Source of the DNA: an uncultured Acetatifactor sp.
GTDB taxonomy: Bacteria; Bacillota; Clostridia; Lachnospirales; Lachnospiraceae
NCBI GenBank assembly: GCA_910586515.1
Contig: CAJUGL010000069.1
Span: 1-14,376, forward strand
Length of the DNA: 14,376 nt
Direction: 5' to 3'
The first letter of the stretch is position 1. Each line of letters opens with the position of its first letter. Positions 1 through 6,529 of the stretch are shown here, piece after piece. The notes beneath the pieces were generated by a model that was not told the origin of the DNA, did not search any database, and saw only the letters and a program-made list of their open reading frames with translations. A program made the position numbers and the translations under genes.

Positions 1-24
1 TCTGCTTGTGTGAATAGGTGTTCA

Positions 25-50
25 TTTCATACGGTAATTACCGTATGAAA
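25..50. promoter_or_regulatory. Perfect 26-bp palindrome, candidate operator
   Basis: Each half reads TTTCATACGGTAA and the second half is its exact reverse complement, with no spacer. It lies about 190 bp upstream of sigV. No T-run follows on the + strand, so it is a poor intrinsic terminator; a dimeric regulator (for example TetR- or GntR-like) would suit such symmetry. The gene it serves may lie to the left of the window. The symmetry is seen directly; the role is inferred. Confidence 0.5.
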
Positions 51-175
51 AAAGATTATAACCGTTACTGTCATAGTCTTTTAAGAATTGAGGAAGTCCC
101 TTTCTTATTTGTATTTGTTTTGTCACCCCTCCGCACTATCCAACATCAGCGGCGCATATAAATTTATTATAAAAA

Positions 176-209
176 TTGAAACTTTTCAGGCGCCGAAAAA
201 ATCTATATA
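176..209 (+). promoter_or_regulatory. Possible ECF-type autoregulated promoter of sigV
   Basis: TGAAAC at 177-182, followed by TTTT, matches the -35 element used by SigV/SigM/SigW-type factors, which usually transcribe their own genes. A possible -10 (TCTATA) starts at 202. The gap between AAC and that element is 19 nt, longer than the usual 16-17 nt, so the call is weak. An AT-rich stretch at 157-175 could also carry a vegetative promoter. Confidence 0.3.
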
Positions 210-243
210 GTAAAAGAACAAAACAGAAAGGTGCGAACCTGTT

Positions 244-744
244 ATGAAACAAATTTTATATGAAAGGCTGATCCAATATATCCTTGAAAATCAAGACCGG
301 TTTTATAGAGTGGCTTATAGTTACACCAGGCATCAGGAGGACGCTCTTGATGTTGTACAGAATGCAGTCTGCAAAGCGCTTGAAGCACATGAAAGCATAA
401 AGAATGAAGACGCAATCAAAACCTGGTTTTACAGAATATTAATTAATGAATGCCTGACGGTAATAAAAAAGCGAAAGAGGTTTTTGCTGACCGATGATGT
501 TTTGGAACGGGAGGAGGTGTATTACGAAAAGGGTTATGAGCAAGATGGTGGTATGGAAAAAGAACTGGACAGCCTGGAACTCGATGTACAGGGAATTATT
601 AAACTCCGTTTTTTTGAAGAAATGTCTTTGAAGGAGATTTCCCGTATTACCGGATTAAATTTGAATACAGTGAAAACAAAGCTCTATCGAGGCATAAAAC
701 AATTAAAAGAAAATATGCAGGAGGCGGAATTATGGGTAAATTAG
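244..744 (+). CDS. sigV: ECF RNA polymerase sigma factor, SigV type
   Basis: A 166-aa extracytoplasmic-function sigma factor that directs RNA polymerase to envelope-stress promoters once freed from its anti-sigma factor. Region 2 covers about residues 17-83 (FYRVAYSYTRHQEDALDVVQ, then KTWFYRILINECL). Region 4, the -35-binding helix-turn-helix, covers about 110-160 (IIKLRFFEEMSLKEISRITG, then NTVKTKLYRGIKQLKE). The length and these motifs agree closely with Bacillus SigV as I remember it. ATG 244 is preceded by GAAAGG at 226-231, a rather long 12-nt spacing, but the start fits the family N terminus. The 3' end overlaps rsiV by 13 nt, so the two are translationally coupled. The assignment to SigV rather than another ECF group rests mainly on the RsiV-like partner next door. 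Confidence 0.9.
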   Translation: MKQILYERLIQYILENQDRFYRVAYSYTRHQEDALDVVQNAVCKALEAHESIKNEDAIKTWFYRILINECLTVIKKRKRFLLTDDVLEREEVYYEKGYEQDGGMEKELDSLELDVQGIIKLRFFEEMSLKEISRITGLNLNTVKTKLYRGIKQLKENMQEAELWVN

Positions 745-1622
745 AAGCAATGAAGGAAAGATATGACCAGATCATGATTCCGGAGGAGCTTAATATCCGG
801 ATACAGCAGGAGATAGAGAAGTCAAGGCGCAGACAGGAACAAAAAGGGCGTGCCGGCAGCCGCCACAGACTCAGAAGGACGGTACGAAGTATGGAAGCAA
901 TGGCTGCGGCGGCATGTATTCTCTTCACGGCGGCGCTGAATACGAGCCCGGTATTTGCAAAAGAGGCGGGAGAGCTTCCGGTGATCGGGGGGCTGGCACG
1001 GATACTGACTTTCCGCGCTTACGAAACGGAAAAGGATGACATAGCAGTGTCTGTGGAAATCCCGACGATTGAGATGATCGCAGAGGATACCGGAATAACG
1101 GTGGACGAGATCAATCAGGAAATCCTTGCCCGCTGTAACCAGTATGCCGATGATGCCATCCTGCGTGCGCAGGAATACAGGACAGCTTTTCTGGAGACAG
1201 GCGGGACGCCGGAAGAATGGGCGGAGCATGATATAAAGATCACTGTCGGCTATGAGATAAAACAGCAGGGCAATGATTTTCTTTCCTTTGTTGTGAGGGG
1301 GAGTGAAAACTGGACAAACGCCTATAGTGAATCAAAATATTACAACCTGGATTTAAGTACGGGCAAAATTGTCACGTTAAGGGATATGCTGGGCGACGAT
1401 TATATGGAAATGGCAGACCAAAGCATCAGGGAGCAGATTGCCGAAAGGCAGAGGGCAGGAGAAGTATTTTTCACAGCAGAGGAAGGAGGTTTTGCAGGGA
1501 TTTCGGAGGAGGTGAAGTTCTATATTAACGGGAATAACCGTCCGGTCATTGTTTTTGAGAAATATGAAATTGCACCCGGTTCATCGGGAGAAATTGAATT
1601 TGAAATTACAGGAGGAAATTAA
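732..1622 (+). CDS. rsiV: Membrane anti-sigma factor RsiV (DUF4163/DUF3298)
   Basis: A 296-aa single-pass membrane protein that should hold SigV inactive. In Bacillus subtilis and Clostridioides difficile the extracellular part of RsiV binds lysozyme, is then cut by signal peptidase and next by an intramembrane protease, which frees SigV. The cytoplasmic segment is about residues 1-53 (KERYDQIMIPEELNIRIQQE, similar to Bacillus RsiV). The membrane segment is about 54-71 (AAAACILFTAALNTS). VFA at 74-76 is a plausible signal peptidase site, followed by the family-like ELPVIGGLARILTF. The outer domain has a DUF4163-like half (about 85-200) and a DUF3298-like half (about 205-292) ending in VIVFEKYEIAPGSSGEIEFE. 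RBS AGGAGG at 719-724 lies 7 nt before ATG 732, inside the end of sigV. Lysozyme as the signal is inferred from homology. Confidence 0.88.
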   Translation: MGKLEAMKERYDQIMIPEELNIRIQQEIEKSRRRQEQKGRAGSRHRLRRTVRSMEAMAAAACILFTAALNTSPVFAKEAGELPVIGGLARILTFRAYETEKDDIAVSVEIPTIEMIAEDTGITVDEINQEILARCNQYADDAILRAQEYRTAFLETGGTPEEWAEHDIKITVGYEIKQQGNDFLSFVVRGSENWTNAYSESKYYNLDLSTGKIVTLRDMLGDDYMEMADQSIREQIAERQRAGEVFFTAEEGGFAGISEEVKFYINGNNRPVIVFEKYEIAPGSSGEIEFEITGGN

Positions 1623-1623
1623 A

Positions 1624-2190
1624 ATGAGAAAGAAAATGAAAAGCATGGTAGTTACGGTTCTGAGTCTGGCTCTGACAGGAGCGGTTCTGACGGGATGCGG
1701 AGAAAGCAGTCAGTCCCGTCAGGAAATACAACAGGATATTCCTGGGAGTGGAACAGAGGAAACACAGCAGGAGACGTCTGCGGAAGTGGCAGGGGAAGAG
1801 ACTGCGGAGGTGGAAACAGCAGAACAGCCGGCGCAGGCATCAGAAGGATATGAGGACAACTTTGCGGTTGACCGCGAAGCGGCGAAGGAATTTGCCGGGA
1901 AAGTTAAGGACGCAGCCGCCAAAAAAGATTTGGATGCCCTTGCCGGGCTGACTGCGTTTCCGGTCTATGTGGGCCTGCCGGATGTGGGAGTGGTAGAGAC
2001 AAAGGAAGACTTCTTGGAGCTTGGCGCAGATACGGTGTTCACGGATGAACTGCTTGAATCCATAGAGAAGGCCGACATTGACAATATGCAGCCAAGTATG
2101 GCAGGATTTTCCGTTTCAGACGGAGGGACGGCAAACATAAACTTTGGCGTGGCAGACGGGGTACTGGCAATCAACGGAATTAATTATTGA
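1624..2190 (+). CDS. Small secreted lipoprotein of the sigV operon
   Basis: A 188-aa predicted lipoprotein. It has a basic N terminus (MRKKMK), a hydrophobic stretch at about 8-22, and the lipobox LTGC with the modified cysteine at C25. A Glu/Gln/Ser/Thr-rich linker follows (about 26-75). A folded domain covers about 78-188 (REAAKEFAGKVKDAAAKKDL, then a Gly/Val-rich beta part ending in VADGVLAINGINY). I do not recognise the domain with certainty. ATG 1624 is chosen because AGGAGG at 1610-1615 lies 8 nt upstream; the frame also runs open upstream into rsiV, but that part lacks a signal peptide. It begins two bases after the rsiV stop, so it is surely cotranscribed. A role in binding a stressor or protecting the wall is inferred from position only. 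Confidence 0.85.
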   Translation: MRKKMKSMVVTVLSLALTGAVLTGCGESSQSRQEIQQDIPGSGTEETQQETSAEVAGEETAEVETAEQPAQASEGYEDNFAVDREAAKEFAGKVKDAAAKKDLDALAGLTAFPVYVGLPDVGVVETKEDFLELGADTVFTDELLESIEKADIDNMQPSMAGFSVSDGGTANINFGVADGVLAINGINY

Positions 2191-2233
2191 TAATGCCAGA
2201 GGGGATTTGGTCCTTTTAGCCAGATAGAATCCG

Positions 2234-2242
2234 TGCTATACT
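2234..2242 (+). promoter_or_regulatory. Extended -10 promoter before the DUF5655 gene
   Basis: TGCTATACT is an extended -10 element (TGn plus TATACT, one mismatch to TATAAT). The -35 region is poor, which extended -10 promoters tolerate. Transcription would start near 2249 and give a leader of about 68 nt. The leader contains GGGTGA...TCACCC (2260-2282), a 6-bp stem with an 11-nt loop. A weak G-U-rich hairpin with few T residues lies at 2200-2217, so termination after the lipoprotein gene is uncertain. Confidence 0.42.
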
Positions 2243-2316
2243 GTATAAAACAGATTGGAGGGTGACAGTCGGGGAATCACCCGTAGATCTAGGAAAGTTT
2301 TTGGAAGGTGCGGAGA

Positions 2317-2697
2317 ATGGGACAGGATGTATTATGTTTTTTCGATAAAAAACCACAGGCGCTGCCGCTGTATGAGACTTTTGAACAAAAAGTTTTATCA
2401 GAGGTGGACGGCGTGAAAGTAAAAGTACAGAAAACACAAATCGCTTTTTCAAACAGGCATAATTTTGTCTTTGTTTCTTTCCTGCCTGTGCGGAAAGCAA
2501 AGGAGCGGCCGGAGGTCTATATTGTTGTGACCTTCGGGCTCGGGTACTGTGCAGAGTCTCCGCGAATAGATGGGGCGGTGGAGCCGTACCCCGGACGCTG
2601 GACTCACCATGTCCTGATCTCCGGGACAGGGGAAATTGATGATGAGCTGATGGGGTGGGTAAAGGAAGCCGCCGCTTTTTCAAACGGCAAACGCTGA
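2317..2697 (+). CDS. DUF5655-family protein
   Basis: A 126-aa soluble protein resembling the DUF5655 domain, whose function is unknown. Family-like parts are VKVKVQKTQIAFSNRHNFVF (about residues 30-49), a beta-strand core YIVVTFGLGY, and the C-terminal PGRWTHHVLISGTGEIDDEL with a final helix MGWVKEAAAFS. No signal peptide or membrane segment is seen. ATG 2317 is preferred because GGAAGG at 2303-2308 lies 8 nt upstream; an in-frame GTG at 2308 would add three residues and has a less well placed AGGAAAG. The DUF2200 gene follows 67 bp later on the same strand, so the two may be cotranscribed. Confidence 0.72.
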   Translation: MGQDVLCFFDKKPQALPLYETFEQKVLSEVDGVKVKVQKTQIAFSNRHNFVFVSFLPVRKAKERPEVYIVVTFGLGYCAESPRIDGAVEPYPGRWTHHVLISGTGEIDDELMGWVKEAAAFSNGKR

Positions 2698-2764
2698 TCC
2701 GGTCAGCAGACGCCGATCCGGTCGGGGCGGCAGAAGCGGTGCAGGGCACAGGGAGGTGTATTGT

Positions 2765-3115
2765 ATGGAAAATGAGAAAGTATATCAGATGGATTTTTCA
2801 AAGGTGTATGGCCTTCTTGTCAAAAAGGCGGAGAGGAAGAAAAGGACAAGGCAGGAGGTTGATGAGATAATCCGGTGGCTTACCGGATACAGCCAGCCGG
2901 ATCTGGAGGGGATGCTGGGGCAGACGGTTGCTTACGGTGACTTTTTTCGGAATGCCCCGAAATTAAATGAGAACAGGAAGCTGATCAAGGGCGTGGTCTG
3001 CGGCGTCAGGGTGGAGGAGATCGAAGAACCGCTGATGCGGGAGATCCGTTATCTGGATAAACTGGTTGACGAGCTTGCCAGAGGGAAAGATATGGGAAAA
3101 ATATTGCGTAAGTAG
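2765..3115 (+). CDS. DUF2200-family protein
   Basis: A 116-aa soluble protein matching DUF2200 along its whole length. Recognised parts are KVYQMDFSKVYGLLVKKAER, KRTRQEVDEIIRWLTGY, KLIKGVVCGVRVEEIEEPLM, and the C terminus IRYLDKLVDELARGKDMGKI. The length is normal for the family. The biochemical role is unknown. ATG 2765 has GGGAGG at 2751-2756, 8 nt upstream; an in-frame GTG at 2756 overlaps that RBS and is less likely. Sequence conservation identifies the family but not the function. Confidence 0.85.
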   Translation: MENEKVYQMDFSKVYGLLVKKAERKKRTRQEVDEIIRWLTGYSQPDLEGMLGQTVAYGDFFRNAPKLNENRKLIKGVVCGVRVEEIEEPLMREIRYLDKLVDELARGKDMGKILRK

Positions 3116-3140
3116 ATACAGGGTATCTAATGAGCTTTTT
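3113..3140 (+). terminator. Weak hairpin at the end of the DUF2200 gene
   Basis: TAGATAC (3113-3119) and GTATCTA (3123-3129) form a perfect 7-bp stem with an AGG loop; the stop codon TAG is part of the left arm. A T-run (CTTTTT, 3135-3140) begins 6 nt after the stem. The stem is AT-rich and the T-run is displaced, so this would be an inefficient terminator. The remaining bases up to 3320 hold no gene I can support. Confidence 0.35.
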
Positions 3141-3320
3141 ACACAGGCATTGGTAAAATGTCTGCTTTCCAAAAGAGGGACAGGAAAGCTGCGGGCATTT
3201 GAAAAGGGAACCGGCAAAAAGGGGATAAAAAAGTAAAATTTGCAGATATTATGGTTGAAAATGGACATGTTGTTGACCGAGGACAGATGTTTATGACATA
3301 GAAAGGAAAGCAGGAAACCT

Positions 3321-5333
3321 ATGAGCAACCATTTAGCGAATCAGAGCAGTCCGTATCTGCTGCAGCACGCCTCTAATCCGGTAGACTGGTATCCCTGGGG
3401 CGAAGAAGCCTTTGAAAAAGCGCGGAAAGAGGATAAGCCGGTTTTTTTGAGTATTGGCTACAGCACCTGTCACTGGTGCCATGTGATGGCCCGGGAAAGC
3501 TTCGAGAGTGAGGAGACTGCCAGGATACTGAACCGGTATTTTGTCTCTGTCAAGGTTGACAGAGAGGAGCGCCCGGATATTGACAGCGTGTATATGTCTG
3601 TCTGCCAGGCGCTTTCGGGAAGCGGCGGGTGGCCCATGAGCATTTTTATGACGGCAGGGCAGAAGCCCTTTTTTGCAGGCACCTATTTCCCGCCTGTGTC
3701 ACGGCACGGGATGACCGGTTTTCGGGAACTGCTTCTTGCGATTGCAGAAAAATGGGAGAATGATAGGGGAAGGCTGCTTCAGGCAGCGGAAAGCATTGTG
3801 GCGCAGATCAGTGCAGGCCAGAATAATAGAAAGGAATTCCAGCACACCGGTGAGACAGGGGAAAGGATTGATGAAAGTCTGCCTGAACGGGCAGTTGAAA
3901 TATTTTCAGGGAGCTTTGATGCGCGGTATGGCGGATTCGGGCAGGCGCCCAAGTTTCCTGTGCCGCACAATCTTCTTTTTCTGATGCTGTATGCGTATCT
4001 GCGGGAGGAGGATGCCAAGGAGCTGAAAGGCAATGAGTTGTTTGGGCAGGTGCAGGTGACACTGGAACGCATGAGGCGGGGTGGAATTTTTGACCAGATC
4101 GGTTATGGATTTTCGCGTTACTCTACGGACCGGTTTTATCTGGTGCCCCATTTTGAGAAGATGCTGTACGACAATGCCCTGCTGATCATGGCATATGCTG
4201 TGGCATACCGCCTGTCGAAAGAAGCAGCCTTCCGGCAGACGGCAGAGGAGACGGCGTCCTATATTTTAAGGGAGATGACAGGAGAAAAGGGGGAATTTTA
4301 TTCCGCGCAGGATGCCGACAGTGACGGTGAAGAGGGGAAGTTCTATGTGTGGAGTGTGAAAGAGGTATGTGAGGTATTGGGAAAAGAGAGGGGCAGGCAG
4401 TTATGCGAGTACTTTAATATTACTGAGAAGGGCAATTTTGAGGGGAAAAATATTCCCAATCTGCTAAGTGGAAATGAAATCTCGGATCAATTTGAAGAGG
4501 AGAGGAAGCTTTTGTATTATCACCGTGAGCTGCGGACAAGGCCCCACCTTGACGATAAGATCCTCACGGCATGGAATGCGCTCATGATCTGCGCCATGTG
4601 CTTTCTCTACCGGGTCACCGGAAAGAGGGACTATCTTTCCGCGGCCGAAAGAGCGGAGAGATTTCTTGCAGGGCAGCTCATGGAAGGCAATCTATTATAT
4701 GTGGGCTGCCGGGAGGGCGTGCGTTTCGGAAAAGGGTTTCTGGATGAGTATGCTTATACGGCGGCAGCCTATCTTTCCCTTTATGATGCGACGGCGGATC
4801 AGGGATATTTGAATCGTGCGCAGGCCCTGTGCAAGGAGGCTGAGATACAGTTTGCTGATGAGAAAGGCGGGTATTTTTTGTATGGAAAACGAAACGGTGA
4901 GCTGATTATGAGGCCTAAAGAGACCTATGACGGGGCTTTGCCTAGCGGTAACGCAGTTATGGCCTACGTTCTGGTGCGTCTGTCCCAGCTTGGGAAGTCA
5001 GAAGACATAGCCGCAGATGAGCTGGCTGCTGAGAAACAGCTTGCCTATCTGTCCGCAGAGGCGGTATCTTATCCTGCGGGGCACAGCATGTTCCTGATCG
5101 CCCTGCTTTATGATCGCTATCCGCCGCAGAGAATTACCGTGGTGCTGGATGGAAAAGACAGCGTGCAGCAGATAATGGCACAGATGCCCCTGTATGCGTC
5201 GGTCACGGTTTTAGAGCGGGAGAGCGCAGAATATCCCCTGCTCCATGGCAGCACCACTTATTATGTCTGCAAAGGCCATACCTGTCTGCCCCCAACCAAT
5301 CGATTACCCTGCCATATGCGACCCGAACAGTAA
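3321..5333 (+). CDS. yyaL: YyaL/SPATA20-type thioredoxin-domain protein (DUF255)
   Basis: A 670-aa cytoplasmic protein of the YyaL (bacterial) / SPATA20 (animal) family. The N-terminal DUF255 thioredoxin-like domain covers about residues 1-165 and opens with the family signature NHLANQSSPYLLQHASNPVD. A CxxC motif, C50-H-W-C53, sits in STCHWCHVM, and SGGWPMSIFM plus FFAGTYFPP follow. The rest (about 185-640) is an alpha/alpha-barrel, six-hairpin-glycosidase-like region with GGFGQAPKFPVPHNLLFLM, FEKMLYDNALL, DADSDGEEGKFY and LDDKILTAWNALMI. The C terminus keeps the family ending CKGHTCLPPTN. The length is typical and nothing looks broken. Thiol chemistry is suggested by CHWC, but the physiological substrate is not established for the bacterial family. 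ATG 3321 follows AGGAAA-type purines at 3302-3317. Confidence 0.93.
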   Translation: MSNHLANQSSPYLLQHASNPVDWYPWGEEAFEKARKEDKPVFLSIGYSTCHWCHVMARESFESEETARILNRYFVSVKVDREERPDIDSVYMSVCQALSGSGGWPMSIFMTAGQKPFFAGTYFPPVSRHGMTGFRELLLAIAEKWENDRGRLLQAAESIVAQISAGQNNRKEFQHTGETGERIDESLPERAVEIFSGSFDARYGGFGQAPKFPVPHNLLFLMLYAYLREEDAKELKGNELFGQVQVTLERMRRGGIFDQIGYGFSRYSTDRFYLVPHFEKMLYDNALLIMAYAVAYRLSKEAAFRQTAEETASYILREMTGEKGEFYSAQDADSDGEEGKFYVWSVKEVCEVLGKERGRQLCEYFNITEKGNFEGKNIPNLLSGNEISDQFEEERKLLYYHRELRTRPHLDDKILTAWNALMICAMCFLYRVTGKRDYLSAAERAERFLAGQLMEGNLLYVGCREGVRFGKGFLDEYAYTAAAYLSLYDATADQGYLNRAQALCKEAEIQFADEKGGYFLYGKRNGELIMRPKETYDGALPSGNAVMAYVLVRLSQLGKSEDIAADELAAEKQLAYLSAEAVSYPAGHSMFLIALLYDRYPPQRITVVLDGKDSVQQIMAQMPLYASVTVLERESAEYPLLHGSTTYYVCKGHTCLPPTNRLPCHMRPEQ

Positions 5334-5348
5334 CTCTTTGTCGTACTG

Positions 5349-5357
5349 TGTCATAAT
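5349..5357 (+). promoter_or_regulatory. Possible extended -10 promoter before the 157-aa gene
   Basis: TGTCATAAT fits TGn plus a -10 with one mismatch (CATAAT) and lies in the 58-bp gap after yyaL. I see no convincing -35. The downstream gene could instead be read through from yyaL, since no terminator lies between them. Confidence 0.28.
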
Positions 5358-5391
5358 CTGATAGAAAAGGTATGCTTGAAGGTAATGATTG

Positions 5392-5865
5392 ATGGCATTT
5401 AGAAACTATAAACCGGAAATAGGTACGATTGTCAATGTCATGCGAGGGAATGACTGCTGCAGCCAGACCATGACGCTTCGTACAGATAATGGAATTGTAA
5501 ATTTTATAATAACGTCGGACACGAAGGTGATCGACAACAGACAGATGCGGCCGGGCCTTTGGGTGGCGGCATTTTATGATGCGAGCCTTCCGGTGCCGTT
5601 GATTTTTCCGCCGCAATATCAGGCGAAGCTTGTCACGATTCTTGGCAGGGAGGAACAGATCATGCTGAACGAATTTGACCGTAATCTGACAGCCAGAGAT
5701 AACTCCCTACAGCTTAATATTGCAGGAAACACGAATATTGAAACACTCAACGGACAGAGCGTAAACTGCAGTCTTGGAAATCAGACACTGCTGGTTTATT
5801 ATACGGTGACGACCCGGAGTATCCCTCCGCAGACGACGCCGAGGAGGATAGTGGTTCTTTGCTGA
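5392..5865 (+). CDS. Conserved-looking 157-aa protein, function unknown
   Basis: I do not recognise a named family. The protein has no signal peptide or membrane helix and looks beta-rich: TIVNVMRG, MTLRTDNGIVNFIITSDTKV, RPGLWVAAFYDASLPVPLIF, SLQLNIAGNTNIETLNGQ, and TLLVYYTVTTRSIPPQTTPR near the end. Adjacent cysteines C22-C23 are the only cysteines before the C-terminal third. Proline-rich turns (LPVPLIFPPQY and SIPPQTTPRR) suggest a compact beta barrel, but this is a guess. ATG 5392 is favoured, with GAAGG at 5378-5382 about 9 nt upstream; an in-frame TTG directly precedes it at 5389. It follows yyaL after 58 bp and is followed by a very long inverted repeat only 5 nt after its stop. Confidence 0.75.
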   Translation: MAFRNYKPEIGTIVNVMRGNDCCSQTMTLRTDNGIVNFIITSDTKVIDNRQMRPGLWVAAFYDASLPVPLIFPPQYQAKLVTILGREEQIMLNEFDRNLTARDNSLQLNIAGNTNIETLNGQSVNCSLGNQTLLVYYTVTTRSIPPQTTPRRIVVLC

Positions 5866-5870
5866 TTTTG

Positions 5871-5970
5871 TTCTCGGCTGTCCTGGGACGGAGTATTATA
5901 GTGAATGCCAAAGATTGTTGTTTTTGGCGTTTACTATAACATACAGTCCGCCCCGGGACGGCCCGGAGAA
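5871..5970. repeat. 100-nt imperfect inverted repeat / long hairpin
   Basis: Three stacked arms are visible. The inner arms 5896-5914 and 5921-5939 pair over 19 positions (TTATAGTGAATGCCAAA against TTTGGCGTTTACTATAA plus two more pairs) with three G-U pairs in RNA and a 6-nt loop. The middle arms 5876-5892 and 5947-5963 pair over 17 positions with one A-C mismatch and two G-U pairs. The outer arms TTCTC (5871-5875) and GAGAA (5966-5970) close it, with CG bulged on the right. The repeat begins 5 nt after the stop of the 157-aa gene. Changes that preserve pairing through G-U suggest selection on an RNA fold. A MITE-like element or a bidirectional transcription stop are the main alternatives; no T-run follows. 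Confidence 0.7.
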
Positions 5971-6027
5971 CTCCCTGTTTCCATGCCCTTGGACTTGTGG
6001 TCAATGGTTACACTGATGCGCAGACAT

Positions 6028-6072
6028 GCCGCAGAGAATCTTCCCGTCTGAAGGACGGGCCTTTCTTGCGGC
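6028..6072 (+). terminator. Nested hairpin with terminator-like core
   Basis: The core CCCGTC (6043-6048), loop TGAAG, GACGGG (6054-6059), followed by CCTTTCTT, reads as an intrinsic terminator on the + strand. It is wrapped in a second stem, GCCGCA (6028-6033) with TGCGGC (6067-6072), extended by AGAA/TTCT with one bulged G. The outer stem would compete for the T-rich tail, so this could instead be a stable RNA domain. It would end transcripts from the 157-aa gene or yyaL. Confidence 0.5.
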
Positions 6073-6232
6073 AATGAAAAATGAAAAAACGTGTTGAATT
6101 GAAGAACAGTGGCGGCCCAAGGATCTTTTGGTTATCTTCAGAATGTATCAGTTGAATTTCGATGAAAAGGATCACAGTGTTTTCAGAAAATATTGGGACA
6201 ATTCTGCTGTGCATTTTGTGGAGACAGAATTG

Positions 6233-6430
6233 TTATGAAACTAAGAAGAAAATATGGATACATTTGAATTGTTTAACAATGGAAAGCTGTTTATCAAGCC
6301 ATTCCTGCACTTCCGCATCGTTGAAGGCGCCCTCATAGGCATACATTGTTTTTTCATCCTGTAATATTTTGCACAGGGAATTGAAATCAGCCTGATTCAT
6401 TTCCCTGAGATATAATCTCTCTGTTTCCAG
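6233..6430 (-). pseudogene. GNAT acetyltransferase remnant (N-terminal part)
   Basis: The minus strand reads CTG GAA ACA GAG AGA, giving (L)ETERLYLREMNQADFNS, then LCKILQDEKTMYAYEGAF and NDAEVQEWLDKQL. This is the typical N terminus of RimJ/RimL-like GNAT acetyltransferases, which normally begin METERL. The expected ATG is CTG here, an in-frame TAG lies just upstream (6434-6436), and similarity stops near residue 52 with a stop codon at 6233-6235. The acetyl-CoA-binding part of a normal protein of about 170 aa is missing. The frame has no other break. I see no clear RBS. It is best read as a 3'-deleted, start-mutated relic. Confidence 0.65.
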
Positions 6431-6529
6431 AATCTATCATCAATATCATTTTCCCAATATTTAACAGACAATGACCTTTTTTGCCTCCATACCGTGAAGC
6501 CTCAAAGTGTTTTTCAGGAATGCGATTTT

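Noticed and set aside
45..161. 38-codon + frame beginning MKKDYNRYCHSLL
   Set aside because: It starts inside the palindrome, has no ribosome binding site and shows no family resemblance.
2216..2749. 177-aa minus-strand frame
   Set aside because: It covers the DUF5655 gene in antisense; the composition is Ser/Arg/Pro-rich and no start signal is seen.
3117..3236. + frame ELFTQALVKCLLSKRGTGK after the DUF2200 gene, considered as a frameshifted tail
   Set aside because: DUF2200 already ends at its normal family terminus, and the frame has no start codon with RBS and a lysine/glycine-rich low-information sequence.
5747..6214. Minus-strand frames of 85 and 68 aa, and a possible riboswitch or tRNA in 5866-6230
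   Set aside because: The frames are antisense to the 157-aa gene end and the hairpins, without RBS. No tRNA cloverleaf or known riboswitch core could be recognised.
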